A DNA stretch of 62,357 nucleotides from Bacillota bacterium (lineage in GTDB: Bacteria > Bacillota_E > Symbiobacteriia > Symbiobacteriales > Symbiobacteriaceae). The stretch covers positions 1-62,357 of the forward strand of contig QGVE01000004.1 in the NCBI GenBank assembly GCA_003242675.1, written 5' to 3'. The translations under genes and the position numbers were made by a program. Below are positions 23,496 to 34,075 of the stretch, one piece after another; within the stretch, counting starts at the first letter, position 1, and every line of letters starts with the position of its first letter. The notes below the pieces were generated by a model. The model was given only the letters and a program-made list of their open reading frames with translations. It did not search any database and was not told where the DNA came from.

Positions 23496-23566
23496 TCGAC
23501 GTCAGGTTGACGTCCTCCCTTCCGGCCCGGTAAACTGGCGCTTGGCCCGAGAGGAGGAGGTAGACT

Positions 23567-24118
23567 GTGCAGCAGGAGATCCGCTTCCGCCGCCTGACGG
23601 CGGACGACCTGGACCTGATGCATCGCTGGCTCAACACGCCCCACGTGATGCGCTGGTACAGCCCCGGCGGGCGCACGCGGGAGCAGGTGGAGGAAGAGTA
23701 CCTTCCGTACATCCGCGGGGAGAAGCCCACGCAGGTCTACGTGATCCTGTACAGGGAGACCCCCATCGGGTACATCCAGACCTACCGCGTGAACGACTGG
23801 CCGGATTACGCGCGCCACATCGGCGTGGACGACGACACGGCCGGGGTCGACCTGTTCATCGGCGAACCGGAGCTGACCGGCCGCGGGCTGGGGCCGGCCG
23901 TCATCCGCGCGTTCATGCGGCAGGTGGTCTTCGGTTCGTTCGGGGCCCGGTCGTGCGTGATCGGCCCGGAGGAGGGCAACCGGGCGGCCATCCGGGCTTA
24001 CGAAAAGGCCGGGTTCCGGTTCTGGAAGCGCGCCGAGATCCCGGGGGAGCCGGCGCCGGAGTACCTGATGCGCATGACGCCGGCCGACCTGTCGGAAACT
24101 GACGCCGAGGCCGGGTAG
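23567..24118 (+). CDS. GNAT acetyltransferase, AAC(6')-like
   Basis: This 183-residue protein matches the layout of the aminoglycoside 6'-N-acetyltransferase/IucB-like group: HRWLNTPHVMRWY near the N-terminus and EEEYLPYIRG. GYIQTYRVNDWP and DLFIGEPELTGRGLGPAVI, with the acetyl-CoA-binding RGLG, follow. GPEEGNRAAIRAYEKAGF comes near the C-terminus. The GTG at 23567 follows GAGGAGG. The acceptor may be an aminoglycoside, a siderophore precursor or another amine; chromosomal homologues often have no role in resistance. It is monocistronic and upstream of copA. Confidence 0.8.
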   Translation: MQQEIRFRRLTADDLDLMHRWLNTPHVMRWYSPGGRTREQVEEEYLPYIRGEKPTQVYVILYRETPIGYIQTYRVNDWPDYARHIGVDDDTAGVDLFIGEPELTGRGLGPAVIRAFMRQVVFGSFGARSCVIGPEEGNRAAIRAYEKAGFRFWKRAEIPGEPAPEYLMRMTPADLSETDAEAG

Positions 24119-24132
24119 TTGCATTTGAGCCC

Positions 24133-24192
24133 TTGACGCGGCGGCCCCTTCCGCACTACGATAGAACCACAAACCCATACCCCGTAGGGGTA
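24133..24192 (+). promoter_or_regulatory. copA promoter with CsoR-type operator
   Basis: A TTGACG -35 (24133-24138) and TACGAT -10 (24157-24162, spacer 18) are followed by the perfect palindrome TACCCCGTAGGGGTA at 24178-24192. This sequence type is the operator of the copper-sensing repressor CsoR in front of copZA operons. Placement around +10 to +25 fits repression relieved by Cu(I). No csoR gene is in the window. Confidence 0.75.
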
Positions 24193-24250
24193 CTCAGTAC
24201 GAGCGCTCCGGCGGGACCCGATACTGCTGACTCGTCTGGAGGGCACGATC

Positions 24251-27091
24251 ATGAGCGATGCAATCCACCTCGTCGGGGGTGCGGAGGCCCGCACTGGCGT
24301 CAAGCTGGAGTTCCGCGTGACGGGCATGACCTGCGCCGCCTGCTCCGCGCGCATCCAGCGGCGGCTGGCCAAGGCGGAGGGCGTGATGGACGCCACCGTC
24401 AACCTGACCACGGAAAGGGCCACGGTCTATTACGACCCGGCCGTCGTCTCCCCGCAGAAGCTGCTGGACCTGGTGACCGACCTGGGCTACGGGGTCGTGA
24501 AGGACAAGTTCACCTTCGCCATCTCGGGCATGACCTGCGCGGCGTGCGCCAGCAAGATCGAGCGGAAGCTCTCCCGGGTCCCCGGCGTGCTCAGCGCCAG
24601 CGTGAACCTGAGCACCGAGAAGGCGACCGTGGAGGCGGTCGGCGTCCGGGCCGAGGACCTGATCCGCGTGATCACGGACCTGGGCTACGGCGCCAAGCTC
24701 GCTGCGGACGCCGCGGACGCCGACCGGGAGCGGCGGCAGAAGGAGATGCGGCGGCAGATCGCCCTGCTGGCCTTCTCCGCGGCGCTGACGCTGCCGCTCT
24801 TCGTCGCCAACATGATCCTGATGCCGATGCGGATCCACCATCCGGTGCTCATGAACCGGTGGTTCCAGTTCGCCCTTGCGACGATCATCCAGGTGGTGGT
24901 CGGCTGGCGGTTCTATCGCGGCGCCTGGCTGAACCTGCGCCACGGCTCGGCCAACATGGACGTGCTGGTGGCCATGGGCACCACCGCGGCCTACCTCTAC
25001 TCCGTCGCCCTCTCCTTCTTCCTGGGCGGCGAGAACTACTACGAGGCCAGCGCAACCATCCTGACCCTGATCCTGCTGGGCAAGACCTTCGAGGCCATCG
25101 CCAAGGGCCGGACCTCGGAGGCGATCCGGAAGCTCCTCTCGCTTCAGGCCAGGACCGCCCGGGTGGTGCGGGACGGCGTGGAGCGGGACGTGCCGGTCGA
25201 GGACGTGGTGGTGGGCGACGTCATCATCGTCCGGCCGGGCGAGAAGATCCCGGTGGACGGCGTGGTCCTCTCCGGCGAATCGGCCGTGGACGAGTCGATG
25301 CTGACCGGCGAGCCGATCCCGGTGGACAAGAAGCCGGGCGACACCGTCACCGGCGCGACGATCAACAAGAACGGCGCCATTACGATGCGGGCGACCCGGG
25401 TGGGCAAGGACACCGCCCTGGCCCAGATCGTGCGGATGGTGGAGGAGGCCCAGGGCTCCAAGGCGCCGATCCAGAAGCTGGCCGACCAGATCTCGGGCAT
25501 CTTCGTGCCCGTGGTGGTGGGCATCGCCGCCGTCACCCTGCTGGCGTGGGGGCTCCTTGCCCGCGACTGGAACGCCGGCCTGCACGCCGCGATCTCGGTG
25601 CTGGTCATCGCCTGCCCCTGCGCGCTCGGCCTGGCGACCCCGACGGCGGTGATGGTGGGCACCGGCAAGGGGGCGGAGGTCGGCATCCTCTTCAAGGGCG
25701 GCGAGCACCTGGAGCGGGCCCACAAGGTGGACGTGGTGGTCCTGGACAAGACGGGCACCATCACCTGGGGCCGGCCCGAGCTCACCGACGTCGTCCCGCT
25801 GGGGCCGATGGCTGAGGACGAGCTGCTCGCCCTGGTGGCCGCTGCGGAGTCCCGGTCCGAGCATCCGCTGGGCCAGGCCATCGTGTCGGGCGCGAAGGAG
25901 CGGGACATCGCCCTGCCGGAGGTGGAGTCGTTCCGCGCCATCCCCGGCGCCGGTTTGGAGGCCCGGGTGGCCGGGCGGGAGGTGCTCGTCGGCACCCGGC
26001 TCCTGATGGCCGGGCGCGGGATCGACACCGCCCCGGCGGAGGAGCGGATGGCCGCGCTGGAGGCGGCGGGCAAGACCGCCATGCTCGCGGCGGTGGACGG
26101 GGCGCTGGCCGGGATCATCGCCGTGGCCGACACGGTGAAGCCCACGTCGCAGGAGGCCATCGCGGACCTGCACGCGCTGGGGCTGGAGGTCGTGATGATC
26201 ACCGGCGACAACCGGCGCACGGCCGAGGCCATCGCCCGGCAGGTCGGCGTGGACCGGGTGCTGGCCGAGGTGCTGCCGGGTGACAAGGCGCAGGCCGTGG
26301 AGCAGCTGAAGGAGGGCGGCCGGAAGGTCGTCGCGATGGTGGGCGACGGCATCAATGACGCGCCGGCGCTGGCCACCGCCGACCTGGGCATCGCCATCGG
26401 CACCGGGACCGACGTCGCCATCGAGACGGGCTCCGTCACGCTGATGAACGGCGACCTGCGGGGCATCGCCCAGGCGCTGCGGCTCAGCCGGCAGACGATG
26501 CGGACCATCAAGGAGAACCTGTTCTGGGCGTTCATCTACAACGTGATCGGCATCCCGATGGCGGCCTTCGGGCTCCTGAACCCGATGATCGCCGGCGGGG
26601 CGATGGCCTTCTCGTCGGTCTCGGTGGTCTCCAACTCGCTCCTGCTGAAGCGCTACGACCCCCGCAGAAAGGGCGGCATCCGGGGCGACGCGCTGGTCAA
26701 GGCCGCCGCGGCGGTGGTGCTGGGCTTCGCCATCTGGCTCGCCTTCTTCTACACGCAGCCCTTCAACACCGTGCGCTACGACCTGACCATCCGCGGGCTG
26801 GAGCTGCCGGTGGAGCTCACGGTGAAGGCGGGGCAGCAGGTGCGGGTCTCGCTCACCAACGAGAACCCGGACGTCATCCACAACTTCATCATCCACGACG
26901 TGCCGCACCGGTTCCTGAAGATGGTGCGCTACGACCCGGCGCTGCACATGCACCGCGGGCACGCGGCTGTGGAGATCTACGTCGCGCCGGGCCGAACGGC
27001 GGTCGTGGAGTTCACGCCGACGGTGCCGGGGCGGTACGCGATCGGCGATCCCGGCAAGTACGGGGTGAAGGGTTGGCTCATCGTGGAGTGA
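24251..27091 (+). CDS. copA: Copper-exporting P1B-type ATPase with C-terminal cupredoxin-like domain
   Basis: This 946-residue protein exports Cu(I). Two N-terminal heavy-metal domains each carry GMTCAAC (about residues 25 and 95). The core shows the TGEPIPVDK actuator loop, CPC in the membrane helix ([13 protein letters not shown]), the phosphorylation motif DKTGT (about 498), the HP dipeptide SEHPLGQA and [11 protein letters not shown]. Ordinary CopA ends about 100 residues earlier. Here a helix is followed by a beta-rich domain (about 845-946) with the cupredoxin-like pattern [13 protein letters not shown], but the usual C-x4-H copper loop is replaced by AIGDPGKYG. His-rich stretches (HMHRGH) could form another site. 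The ATG follows GGAGGG. A CsoR-type operator lies upstream. Confidence 0.93.
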   Translation: MSDAIHLVGGAEARTGVKLEFRVTGMTCAACSARIQRRLAKAEGVMDATVNLTTERATVYYDPAVVSPQKLLDLVTDLGYGVVKDKFTFAISGMTCAACASKIERKLSRVPGVLSASVNLSTEKATVEAVGVRAEDLIRVITDLGYGAKLAADAADADRERRQKEMRRQIALLAFSAALTLPLFVANMILMPMRIHHPVLMNRWFQFALATIIQVVVGWRFYRGAWLNLRHGSANMDVLVAMGTTAAYLYSVALSFFLGGENYYEASATILTLILLGKTFEAIAKGRTSEAIRKLLSLQARTARVVRDGVERDVPVEDVVVGDVIIVRPGEKIPVDGVVLSGESAVDESMLTGEPIPVDKKPGDTVTGATINKNGAITMRATRVGKDTALAQIVRMVEEAQGSKAPIQKLADQISGIFVPVVVGIAAVTLLAWGLLARDWNAGLHAAISVLVIACPCALGLATPTAVMVGTGKGAEVGILFKGGEHLERAHKVDVVVLDKTGTITWGRPELTDVVPLGPMAEDELLALVAAAESRSEHPLGQAIVSGAKERDIALPEVESFRAIPGAGLEARVAGREVLVGTRLLMAGRGIDTAPAEERMAALEAAGKTAMLAAVDGALAGIIAVADTVKPTSQEAIADLHALGLEVVMITGDNRRTAEAIARQVGVDRVLAEVLPGDKAQAVEQLKEGGRKVVAMVGDGINDAPALATADLGIAIGTGTDVAIETGSVTLMNGDLRGIAQALRLSRQTMRTIKENLFWAFIYNVIGIPMAAFGLLNPMIAGGAMAFSSVSVVSNSLLLKRYDPRRKGGIRGDALVKAAAAVVLGFAIWLAFFYTQPFNTVRYDLTIRGLELPVELTVKAGQQVRVSLTNENPDVIHNFIIHDVPHRFLKMVRYDPALHMHRGHAAVEIYVAPGRTAVVEFTPTVPGRYAIGDPGKYGVKGWLIVE

Positions 27092-27120
27092 TGTGAGCTG
27101 TGGGCTGTGAGCGGTGAGAA

Positions 27121-27152
27121 GCGGGCCCTGCCCGAAACGGGGTAGGGCCCGC
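27121..27152 (+). terminator. Terminator after copA
   Basis: GCGGGCCCT-gCCCG-aaa-CGGGG-tAGGGCCCGC is a strong stem 30 nt past the copA stop, without an extended T run. Confidence 0.6.
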
Positions 27153-27186
27153 CGTCGTTGTCGCAGCCATGGCTGACCGGCGATAA

Positions 27187-27211
27187 CCCCGGGCCCTGCG
27201 CGGGCCCGGGG
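27187..27211. terminator. Second convergent hairpin between copA and the Ca-type ATPase
   Basis: CCCCGGGCCC-tgcgc-GGGCCCGGGG is a perfect 10-bp stem 11 bp beyond the stop codon of the minus-strand ATPase gene. Confidence 0.55.
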
Positions 27212-27221
27212 TCGAGAACGA

Positions 27222-29876
<2,655 letters not shown>

Positions 29877-30014
29877 GGGATTGCCTCCTCAGGTGCCGTA
29901 CTACGTCGTACAGCGAGCGGGCGCCGGGGCCGCGGGATGCGGCCCCTCTTTCCTAAACGGAGAGAGTCGTTTCCCGGGGCGGAAGGTTCGCCAGGTGGGC
30001 AAGACAGACGAAAA

Positions 30015-30035
30015 GGGGGCGCCATCTGCGCCCCC
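30015..30035 (-). terminator. Intrinsic terminator of the regulator / half-ATPase / membrane protein operon
   Basis: On the minus strand GGGGGCGC-agatg-GCGCCCCC is followed by TTTT, ten bases after the stop codon of the membrane-protein gene. Confidence 0.85.
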
Positions 30036-30045
30036 TTAGTCTCTC

Positions 30046-31581
30046 CTAGTCCGTGGATAGGTTTGAGAGCACCTGTGGGACGCGGGACCGCCCCCAGTTC
30101 CAGGACCGCCAGTCGCCGCCCGGCAGGGCTTCGTAGCGGGACCGCAGCCGGTCGGAAAGGGCCTGCCGGTCAGCAGCCGGCAGCTGCTCCAGGCCCGCGG
30201 CCAGGACCGGCAGGGCATCGGCCCCGAGCGAGGCGGCGTAGTCCACGTCGAACCGGCCGCTTTCCCGGGCCCGGGCGAGGTTGGTGCGGGCGATGAGCGC
30301 GTCGGGGTTCACCGCATGCAGGACCAGCAGCACGGCGAGTCCCCCGGCCAGGGCGCCTGCGGCGAAGCGGTCGCGCGCCCCCCGCACCACCGTGGCCAGG
30401 AACCAGACGAACAGGAAGGCGAGCCAGAGCATGAACGCCGCGCTGTAGAGCCGGAGTTCGGTCAGGCCGTACTCCTGGACGTAGAGGGACAGCCGCTGCA
30501 GGGCGGAGGCCATGACGACGAAGAGCAGGCCGACCAGCGGAACGCCCAGCCCGCGGTAGAGCCGGTGCGCGGCGCCGTCGTCCTCCGGCAGGGCCCAGTG
30601 CAGGGCCAGCAGGACCGGCAGGACCAGGGCCGTCGCCTGCAGGAGTTCGAAGAAGCCGCTGCGGGCGTACTCGGCGTAGGTGAGGCCGGCCGTGGCCATG
30701 ACCAGGTCCGCACCGCCGAACAGGTACCGCACCTGCACCAGGACGAAGGCGAGGAAGAGCAGGTTGAGCAGGCCGAGGACGACGCCGGCCTCGATCGCCC
30801 CGAGGGCGAAGCCGCCTCCCGCCGGGCGGGAGAACGCCGGCAGCCCGTCGGGCGGGCGGATGAGCGCGGTGCGCAGGAACCCGGCGGCGAGGAACCCGAA
30901 GAAGAGCGTGCCCAGCACGTGGCTGAGCCAGTCCTCAACGTTCCACACCAACGTCCGCTGCAGGAGGTCGGCGAACACGGCGTCCGCCGCCGCCAGCAGG
31001 CTGCCGAAGACGAGCAGCAGGGGAACGGCGAGGATGAGCCCGCGCAGGAAGGCAGCGGCGTACCGGGGCCCGCGACCCCGGGAAAGCGCCTTCCACTCCA
31101 CGTCCGTAAACAGCAGGCAGAACGGGCCGAGCGCGTGGTGGACGGCGGAGAGGGCCAGGCCGAGGGGGTAGGTGAGCACGCCGGCGCGGCGGACCTGTCC
31201 TTCACGCAGCGTGAGCGCGGCCAGCCCCAGGCAGAGGCCGATGGCGATGAGGTCGAGGAACTGCAGGATCGGCGAGGCCCGCCAGGCCAGGCAGGCGGCG
31301 AAGACCACGGCCGCGGCCAGCAGCCAGCGACCCTCGCCCCGGAGCGCCCCGCCCCGCACCGGCATGCCTGGCATCGTCCCGTCTGGCAGGGTCCCGTCCG
31401 GCACCGTCCCGTCCCGCGGCAGCCCGCGGGCGAGGGCGACCACGGCCAGGGCCAGGGCCGCAACCCAGAGGAAGGCGCCGAGGCCGAGGCCGTATGTGTG
31501 CACGATCAGCCAATCGCCCAGGATCCCGATGACCAGGGCCATCCCGAGCGACGCCAGGGCCAGGCGGGATGTCGCACCCAT
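30046..31581 (-). CDS. Large polytopic membrane protein (DUF4153/DUF4173-like)
   Basis: This protein of about 511 residues has 11-13 predicted helices covering residues 10-420, then a soluble C-terminal tail of about 90 residues (ALPVLAAGLEQLPAADRQAL...). The pattern, including FLDLIAIGLCLGLA, RYLFGGADLVMATAGLTYAEYARSGFFE style segments and a final helix before NPDALIARTNLAR, resembles bacterial DUF4153/DUF4173 proteins of unknown function. The ATG at 31581 has GGGAGG eight bases upstream. It is third in an operon after an ArsR-type regulator and a truncated ABC ATPase. The family call is from pattern recall only. Confidence 0.6.
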   Translation of the reverse strand: MGATSRLALASLGMALVIGILGDWLIVHTYGLGLGAFLWVAALALAVVALARGLPRDGTVPDGTLPDGTMPGMPVRGGALRGEGRWLLAAAVVFAACLAWRASPILQFLDLIAIGLCLGLAALTLREGQVRRAGVLTYPLGLALSAVHHALGPFCLLFTDVEWKALSRGRGPRYAAAFLRGLILAVPLLLVFGSLLAAADAVFADLLQRTLVWNVEDWLSHVLGTLFFGFLAAGFLRTALIRPPDGLPAFSRPAGGGFALGAIEAGVVLGLLNLLFLAFVLVQVRYLFGGADLVMATAGLTYAEYARSGFFELLQATALVLPVLLALHWALPEDDGAAHRLYRGLGVPLVGLLFVVMASALQRLSLYVQEYGLTELRLYSAAFMLWLAFLFVWFLATVVRGARDRFAAGALAGGLAVLLVLHAVNPDALIARTNLARARESGRFDVDYAASLGADALPVLAAGLEQLPAADRQALSDRLRSRYEALPGGDWRSWNWGRSRVPQVLSNLSTD

Positions 31582-31597
31582 CGGCAACACCTCCCTC

Positions 31598-32182
31598 TCA
31601 CGGCGCGGCGCAGCGCCCGCGCAGGTGCGGACGGCGGGGCTCGTCCGGCAGGTCGGCGAGGCCGGGCGCCTCCCGGGCCACGGCGACCAGGGCCATGCCG
31701 GCCAGGTGCTCCGCCTCCACCAGGCGCACGGCGCGCGCCGCTTCCGCGGGGCTCATGTAGTAGAAGGGCTCCTCCCAGAGCAGCAGCCGGGGCTCCTGCA
31801 GCAGGACCACCGCCAGGTCCGCCAGGGCCCGAGTCCCGTGGGTGAGGGACGAGACCTCCCGCTGCAGCAGCCCTTCGAGCCCCAGGGCGCGGGTCAGCCG
31901 GTGGAGCCGGCGGCGGTAGACGTGCGCGGGCAGCCGGCAGAGGTGGGCCTGCCACCGGAAGGAGGCCTCCAGCGTGAACTCCCACCACAGGTCGTGCCGC
32001 TCGCCGTGGACGTAGGCGGTGCCGTCCCGGGCGGCGCTGCCGCCGGCCGGCCCTGCCCACGCCTCCAGGGCGGCGCGTCCCCCGAGCGCACGGGTGAGGG
32101 CGGCCAGATCGCGGAGGCTGCCCTCCTGCATCCAGGGTTCAGCGGCGGCCTTCGAAGGCCAGATCACCGTCCATGTGGTCAT
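31598..32182 (-). CDS. Degenerate ABC ATPase half: signature and Walker B regions without Walker A
   Basis: This 194-residue protein has a C-terminal half that reads like the second half of an ABC ATPase. SSLTHGTRALADLAVVLLQE sits at the signature position, and PRLLLWEEPFYYMSP sits at Walker B plus D-loop. No GxxGxGKS/T occurs anywhere, and the upstream sequence is the regulator gene, so no Walker A was lost by a mis-set start. It cannot be a normal ATPase; it may pair with another subunit, act as a scaffold, or be decaying. The ATG at 32182 follows GGGAGGG and lies 44 nt inside the regulator gene. The next gene starts 16 nt after its end. Confidence 0.6.
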   Translation of the reverse strand: MTTWTVIWPSKAAAEPWMQEGSLRDLAALTRALGGRAALEAWAGPAGGSAARDGTAYVHGERHDLWWEFTLEASFRWQAHLCRLPAHVYRRRLHRLTRALGLEGLLQREVSSLTHGTRALADLAVVLLQEPRLLLWEEPFYYMSPAEAARAVRLVEAEHLAGMALVAVAREAPGLADLPDEPRRPHLRGRCAAP

Positions 32183-33080
32183 CGGAATCCCTCCCGAGGT
32201 AGGCCTTGGCCTGTGCGGCCAGCTGGTCGATGCGCTCCAGGTTCAGCTCGTACAGGATGAACTTGCCCTCCTGGCCGGCCCGCCCCACCAGCCCGGCCTC
32301 GATGAGCAGCCGCAGGTGCCGGGAGACGGTGGACTCGTTCAGCCCCAGCCGCCGGGCCATCTCCTGGGCGGGGAGCCGTTCCCGGGCGATGAGGCGGAGC
32401 AGCTTGAAGCGGGTGGCGTCCGCCAGCGCGGAGAAGCCGAGCAGCAGGCTCTCCGGGGCCTCCTCCGGCTGGCTGGCCGCGGTGTGCTCCGGGTTGTAGA
32501 AGAAGATCTGCGTGCGATCCAGCCGGTAGAACATCAGCCGGCGGGGGCTGAAGGCCGAGGGGACGAACAGGATGCGGCTGAGGTCGCCCAGCGGGACCCG
32601 CATCCCCTTGCCCCAGTGGAGGATCAGGGCCTCGCCGTCGCCCGCCACCCCGACCCGGTCGGAGAAGCGGGAGATGAAGGAGACCGGATCGATCTGCTGG
32701 AGCAGGGCCGCCTCCCGCTGGATCGAGTCGGTGAGCAGCCCCACGCGGGCGCCGATCTCCGGCGAGATGGCCTCCCAGTAGGCCAGCAGGTCGGCGGCCA
32801 GCTCCGGCTGCCGCTCGGCCAGGCGCCGCAGGGCGTCGGGCGTGGGCAGCGGCGCCGACTCCTCCAGCTCCAGGGCCAGGGCGAAGAGGTCGGTCTCCTG
32901 GGCGTGGGCGCGCAGCCGCTCCAGCAGGCCCGGAGGGAGCCGGTCCAGGACCCGCTGCTCCCAGGGCTGGGCGGTGCCGAACCGCTCCCGGTTCTGGATC
33001 ACCAGCAGGGAGAGCGCGAGGTCCAGGAGCGGCGAGTAGCGGAACTGGATCAACTGCCTCAGCCGGTCGTGGTCGGTCAA
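32139..33080 (-). CDS. ArsR-family transcriptional regulator with long N-terminal domain
   Basis: This protein of about 313 residues has its helix-turn-helix at the C-terminus (about residues 215-290). ALADATRFKLLRLIARERLPAQEMARRLG, NESTVSRHLRLLIEAGLV and GKFILYEL form the winged helix of ArsR/SmtB proteins. The first 200 residues form a separate domain of the type found in DUF5937-like ArsR regulators, with no metal-site cysteines seen. The TTG at 33080 is chosen for AAAGGGGTGAG just upstream and because the promoter and dyad lie before it; the open frame runs 23 codons farther into them. It leads a three-gene operon with a half ABC ATPase and a membrane protein and probably autoregulates. 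Confidence 0.8.
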   Translation of the reverse strand: MTDHDRLRQLIQFRYSPLLDLALSLLVIQNRERFGTAQPWEQRVLDRLPPGLLERLRAHAQETDLFALALELEESAPLPTPDALRRLAERQPELAADLLAYWEAISPEIGARVGLLTDSIQREAALLQQIDPVSFISRFSDRVGVAGDGEALILHWGKGMRVPLGDLSRILFVPSAFSPRRLMFYRLDRTQIFFYNPEHTAASQPEEAPESLLLGFSALADATRFKLLRLIARERLPAQEMARRLGLNESTVSRHLRLLIEAGLVGRAGQEGKFILYELNLERIDQLAAQAKAYLGRDSDDHMDGDLAFEGRR

Positions 33081-33094
33081 GCGCAGCTCACCCC

Positions 33095-33149
33095 TTTGAA
33101 TTGCATCGCCGTGCAACTCAAATCTAGCATTGATTGCATGAAAGGTCAA
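33095..33149 (-). promoter_or_regulatory. Promoter and 28-bp dyad operator of the ArsR-type regulator operon
   Basis: Reading the minus strand, TTGACC (33149-33144), a 17-bp spacer and TAGATT (33126-33121) form a sigma-A promoter. Immediately downstream at 33122-33095 lies TTTGAgTTGCA-N6-TGCAAtTCAAA, a dyad with 11-bp arms and one mismatch. It covers the start of transcription, an ideal repressor site for the regulator encoded next. Confidence 0.75.
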
Positions 33150-33299
33150 GTGTGAGGGCGCGCTGCCAGCGCCAGGAGCGGCAGCGGGGGCTGTGGACGC
33201 GGATGGGGATGTTCGGCAAAGCGGCGCCCGACCGGCTTACCCGGGCCCGTGGCGCGATACATTGGTGGCGACCGCGCACACGGGAAGGGGAGGGGGACG

Positions 33300-33971
33300 A
33301 TGGGTGCCTTTGCGGGTTACCCCGCGGGTTTCTCCGGGGCGCCAGGGGCTCCGGAACCGCCGACGCTCCAGGTGACGGGGGTCGGCGAGGCGGAGGCGAC
33401 GCCGGACACGGCCCGGATCACGCTGGGCTTCACGGCCCGGGCGCCGCAGGCCGCCGCGGCCTACGAGCAGACGGCGGCCGCGCTGAACCGCGTGGTCCAG
33501 GCGCTGATGCAGGCGGGCCTCACGGCCGCACAGCTGCAGACCCGGGAGATCGCGCTGAACCCGGTCTACGAGCCGTCTGGGGAGGAGGGGGAAAGCCGGC
33601 TCCTTGGCTACGAAGCGTCGGCGACTTTGGCCGTCACCCTGCGGGATCTTGCCCGGGTGGGGGCGGTGATCGACCTGGCGGTTGCGTCCGGAGCCAATCG
33701 GGTGGACGGGGTGCAGTTTACGGTGAGGGAGGCGGAGCGGGCGGAGGCGGCGGCGCTGGCGCAGGCGGTGCACGACGCCCGGCGGCAGGCCGCGGTGCTG
33801 GCCCAGTCCCTGGGGGTGGTGCTCGGGCCGGTGCGGGAGGTGGTGGCCGAAGCGAGCCCGGTCCCCTTCGTCGCCCGCGCGGCTGAGGGGATGCCGGTGC
33901 TGCCGGGCACGCTCACCCTCACGCGCAGCGTGCGGGTGGTTTACGCCCTCCTGGCTCCCGGACGCGCCTGA
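33300..33971 (+). CDS. SIMPL (DUF541) domain protein
   Basis: This protein of about 223 residues is a single SIMPL/BP26-type domain: VTGVGEAEATPDTARITLGF opening, LQTREIALNPVYEP in the middle, GYEASATLAVTLRDL, and a closing LTLTRSVRVVYAL. Family members are usually exported, but this one has only a short Gly/Ala/Pro-rich N-terminus and no obvious signal peptide. The ATG at 33300 with GGGGAGGGGG is preferred to an earlier GTG-type frame start at 33249; even the longer form has no clear signal. It is monocistronic, divergent from the ArsR operon. The molecular role of the family is not established. Confidence 0.8.
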   Translation: MGAFAGYPAGFSGAPGAPEPPTLQVTGVGEAEATPDTARITLGFTARAPQAAAAYEQTAAALNRVVQALMQAGLTAAQLQTREIALNPVYEPSGEEGESRLLGYEASATLAVTLRDLARVGAVIDLAVASGANRVDGVQFTVREAERAEAAALAQAVHDARRQAAVLAQSLGVVLGPVREVVAEASPVPFVARAAEGMPVLPGTLTLTRSVRVVYALLAPGRA

Positions 33972-34000
33972 AGCCACGGCCGGGGAGGCGCGAAAGGAGG

Positions 34001-34026
34001 ACGGCCGGGGCTGCCGCCCCGGCCGT
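34001..34026. terminator. Bidirectional hairpin between the SIMPL and pncB genes
   Basis: ACGGCCGGGG-ctgccg-CCCCGGCCGT is a perfect 10-bp stem between convergent genes. Confidence 0.6.
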
Positions 34027-34075
34027 GTGCGCGGTGCGCCCCCCGCCGCCGCTCAGGCTGCGGGGGGCTGGAGGT

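Noticed and set aside
31598..32182. Complete ABC ATPase with a mis-set start
   Set aside because: The sequence upstream in any frame is the ArsR-type gene; no Walker A motif is encoded there.
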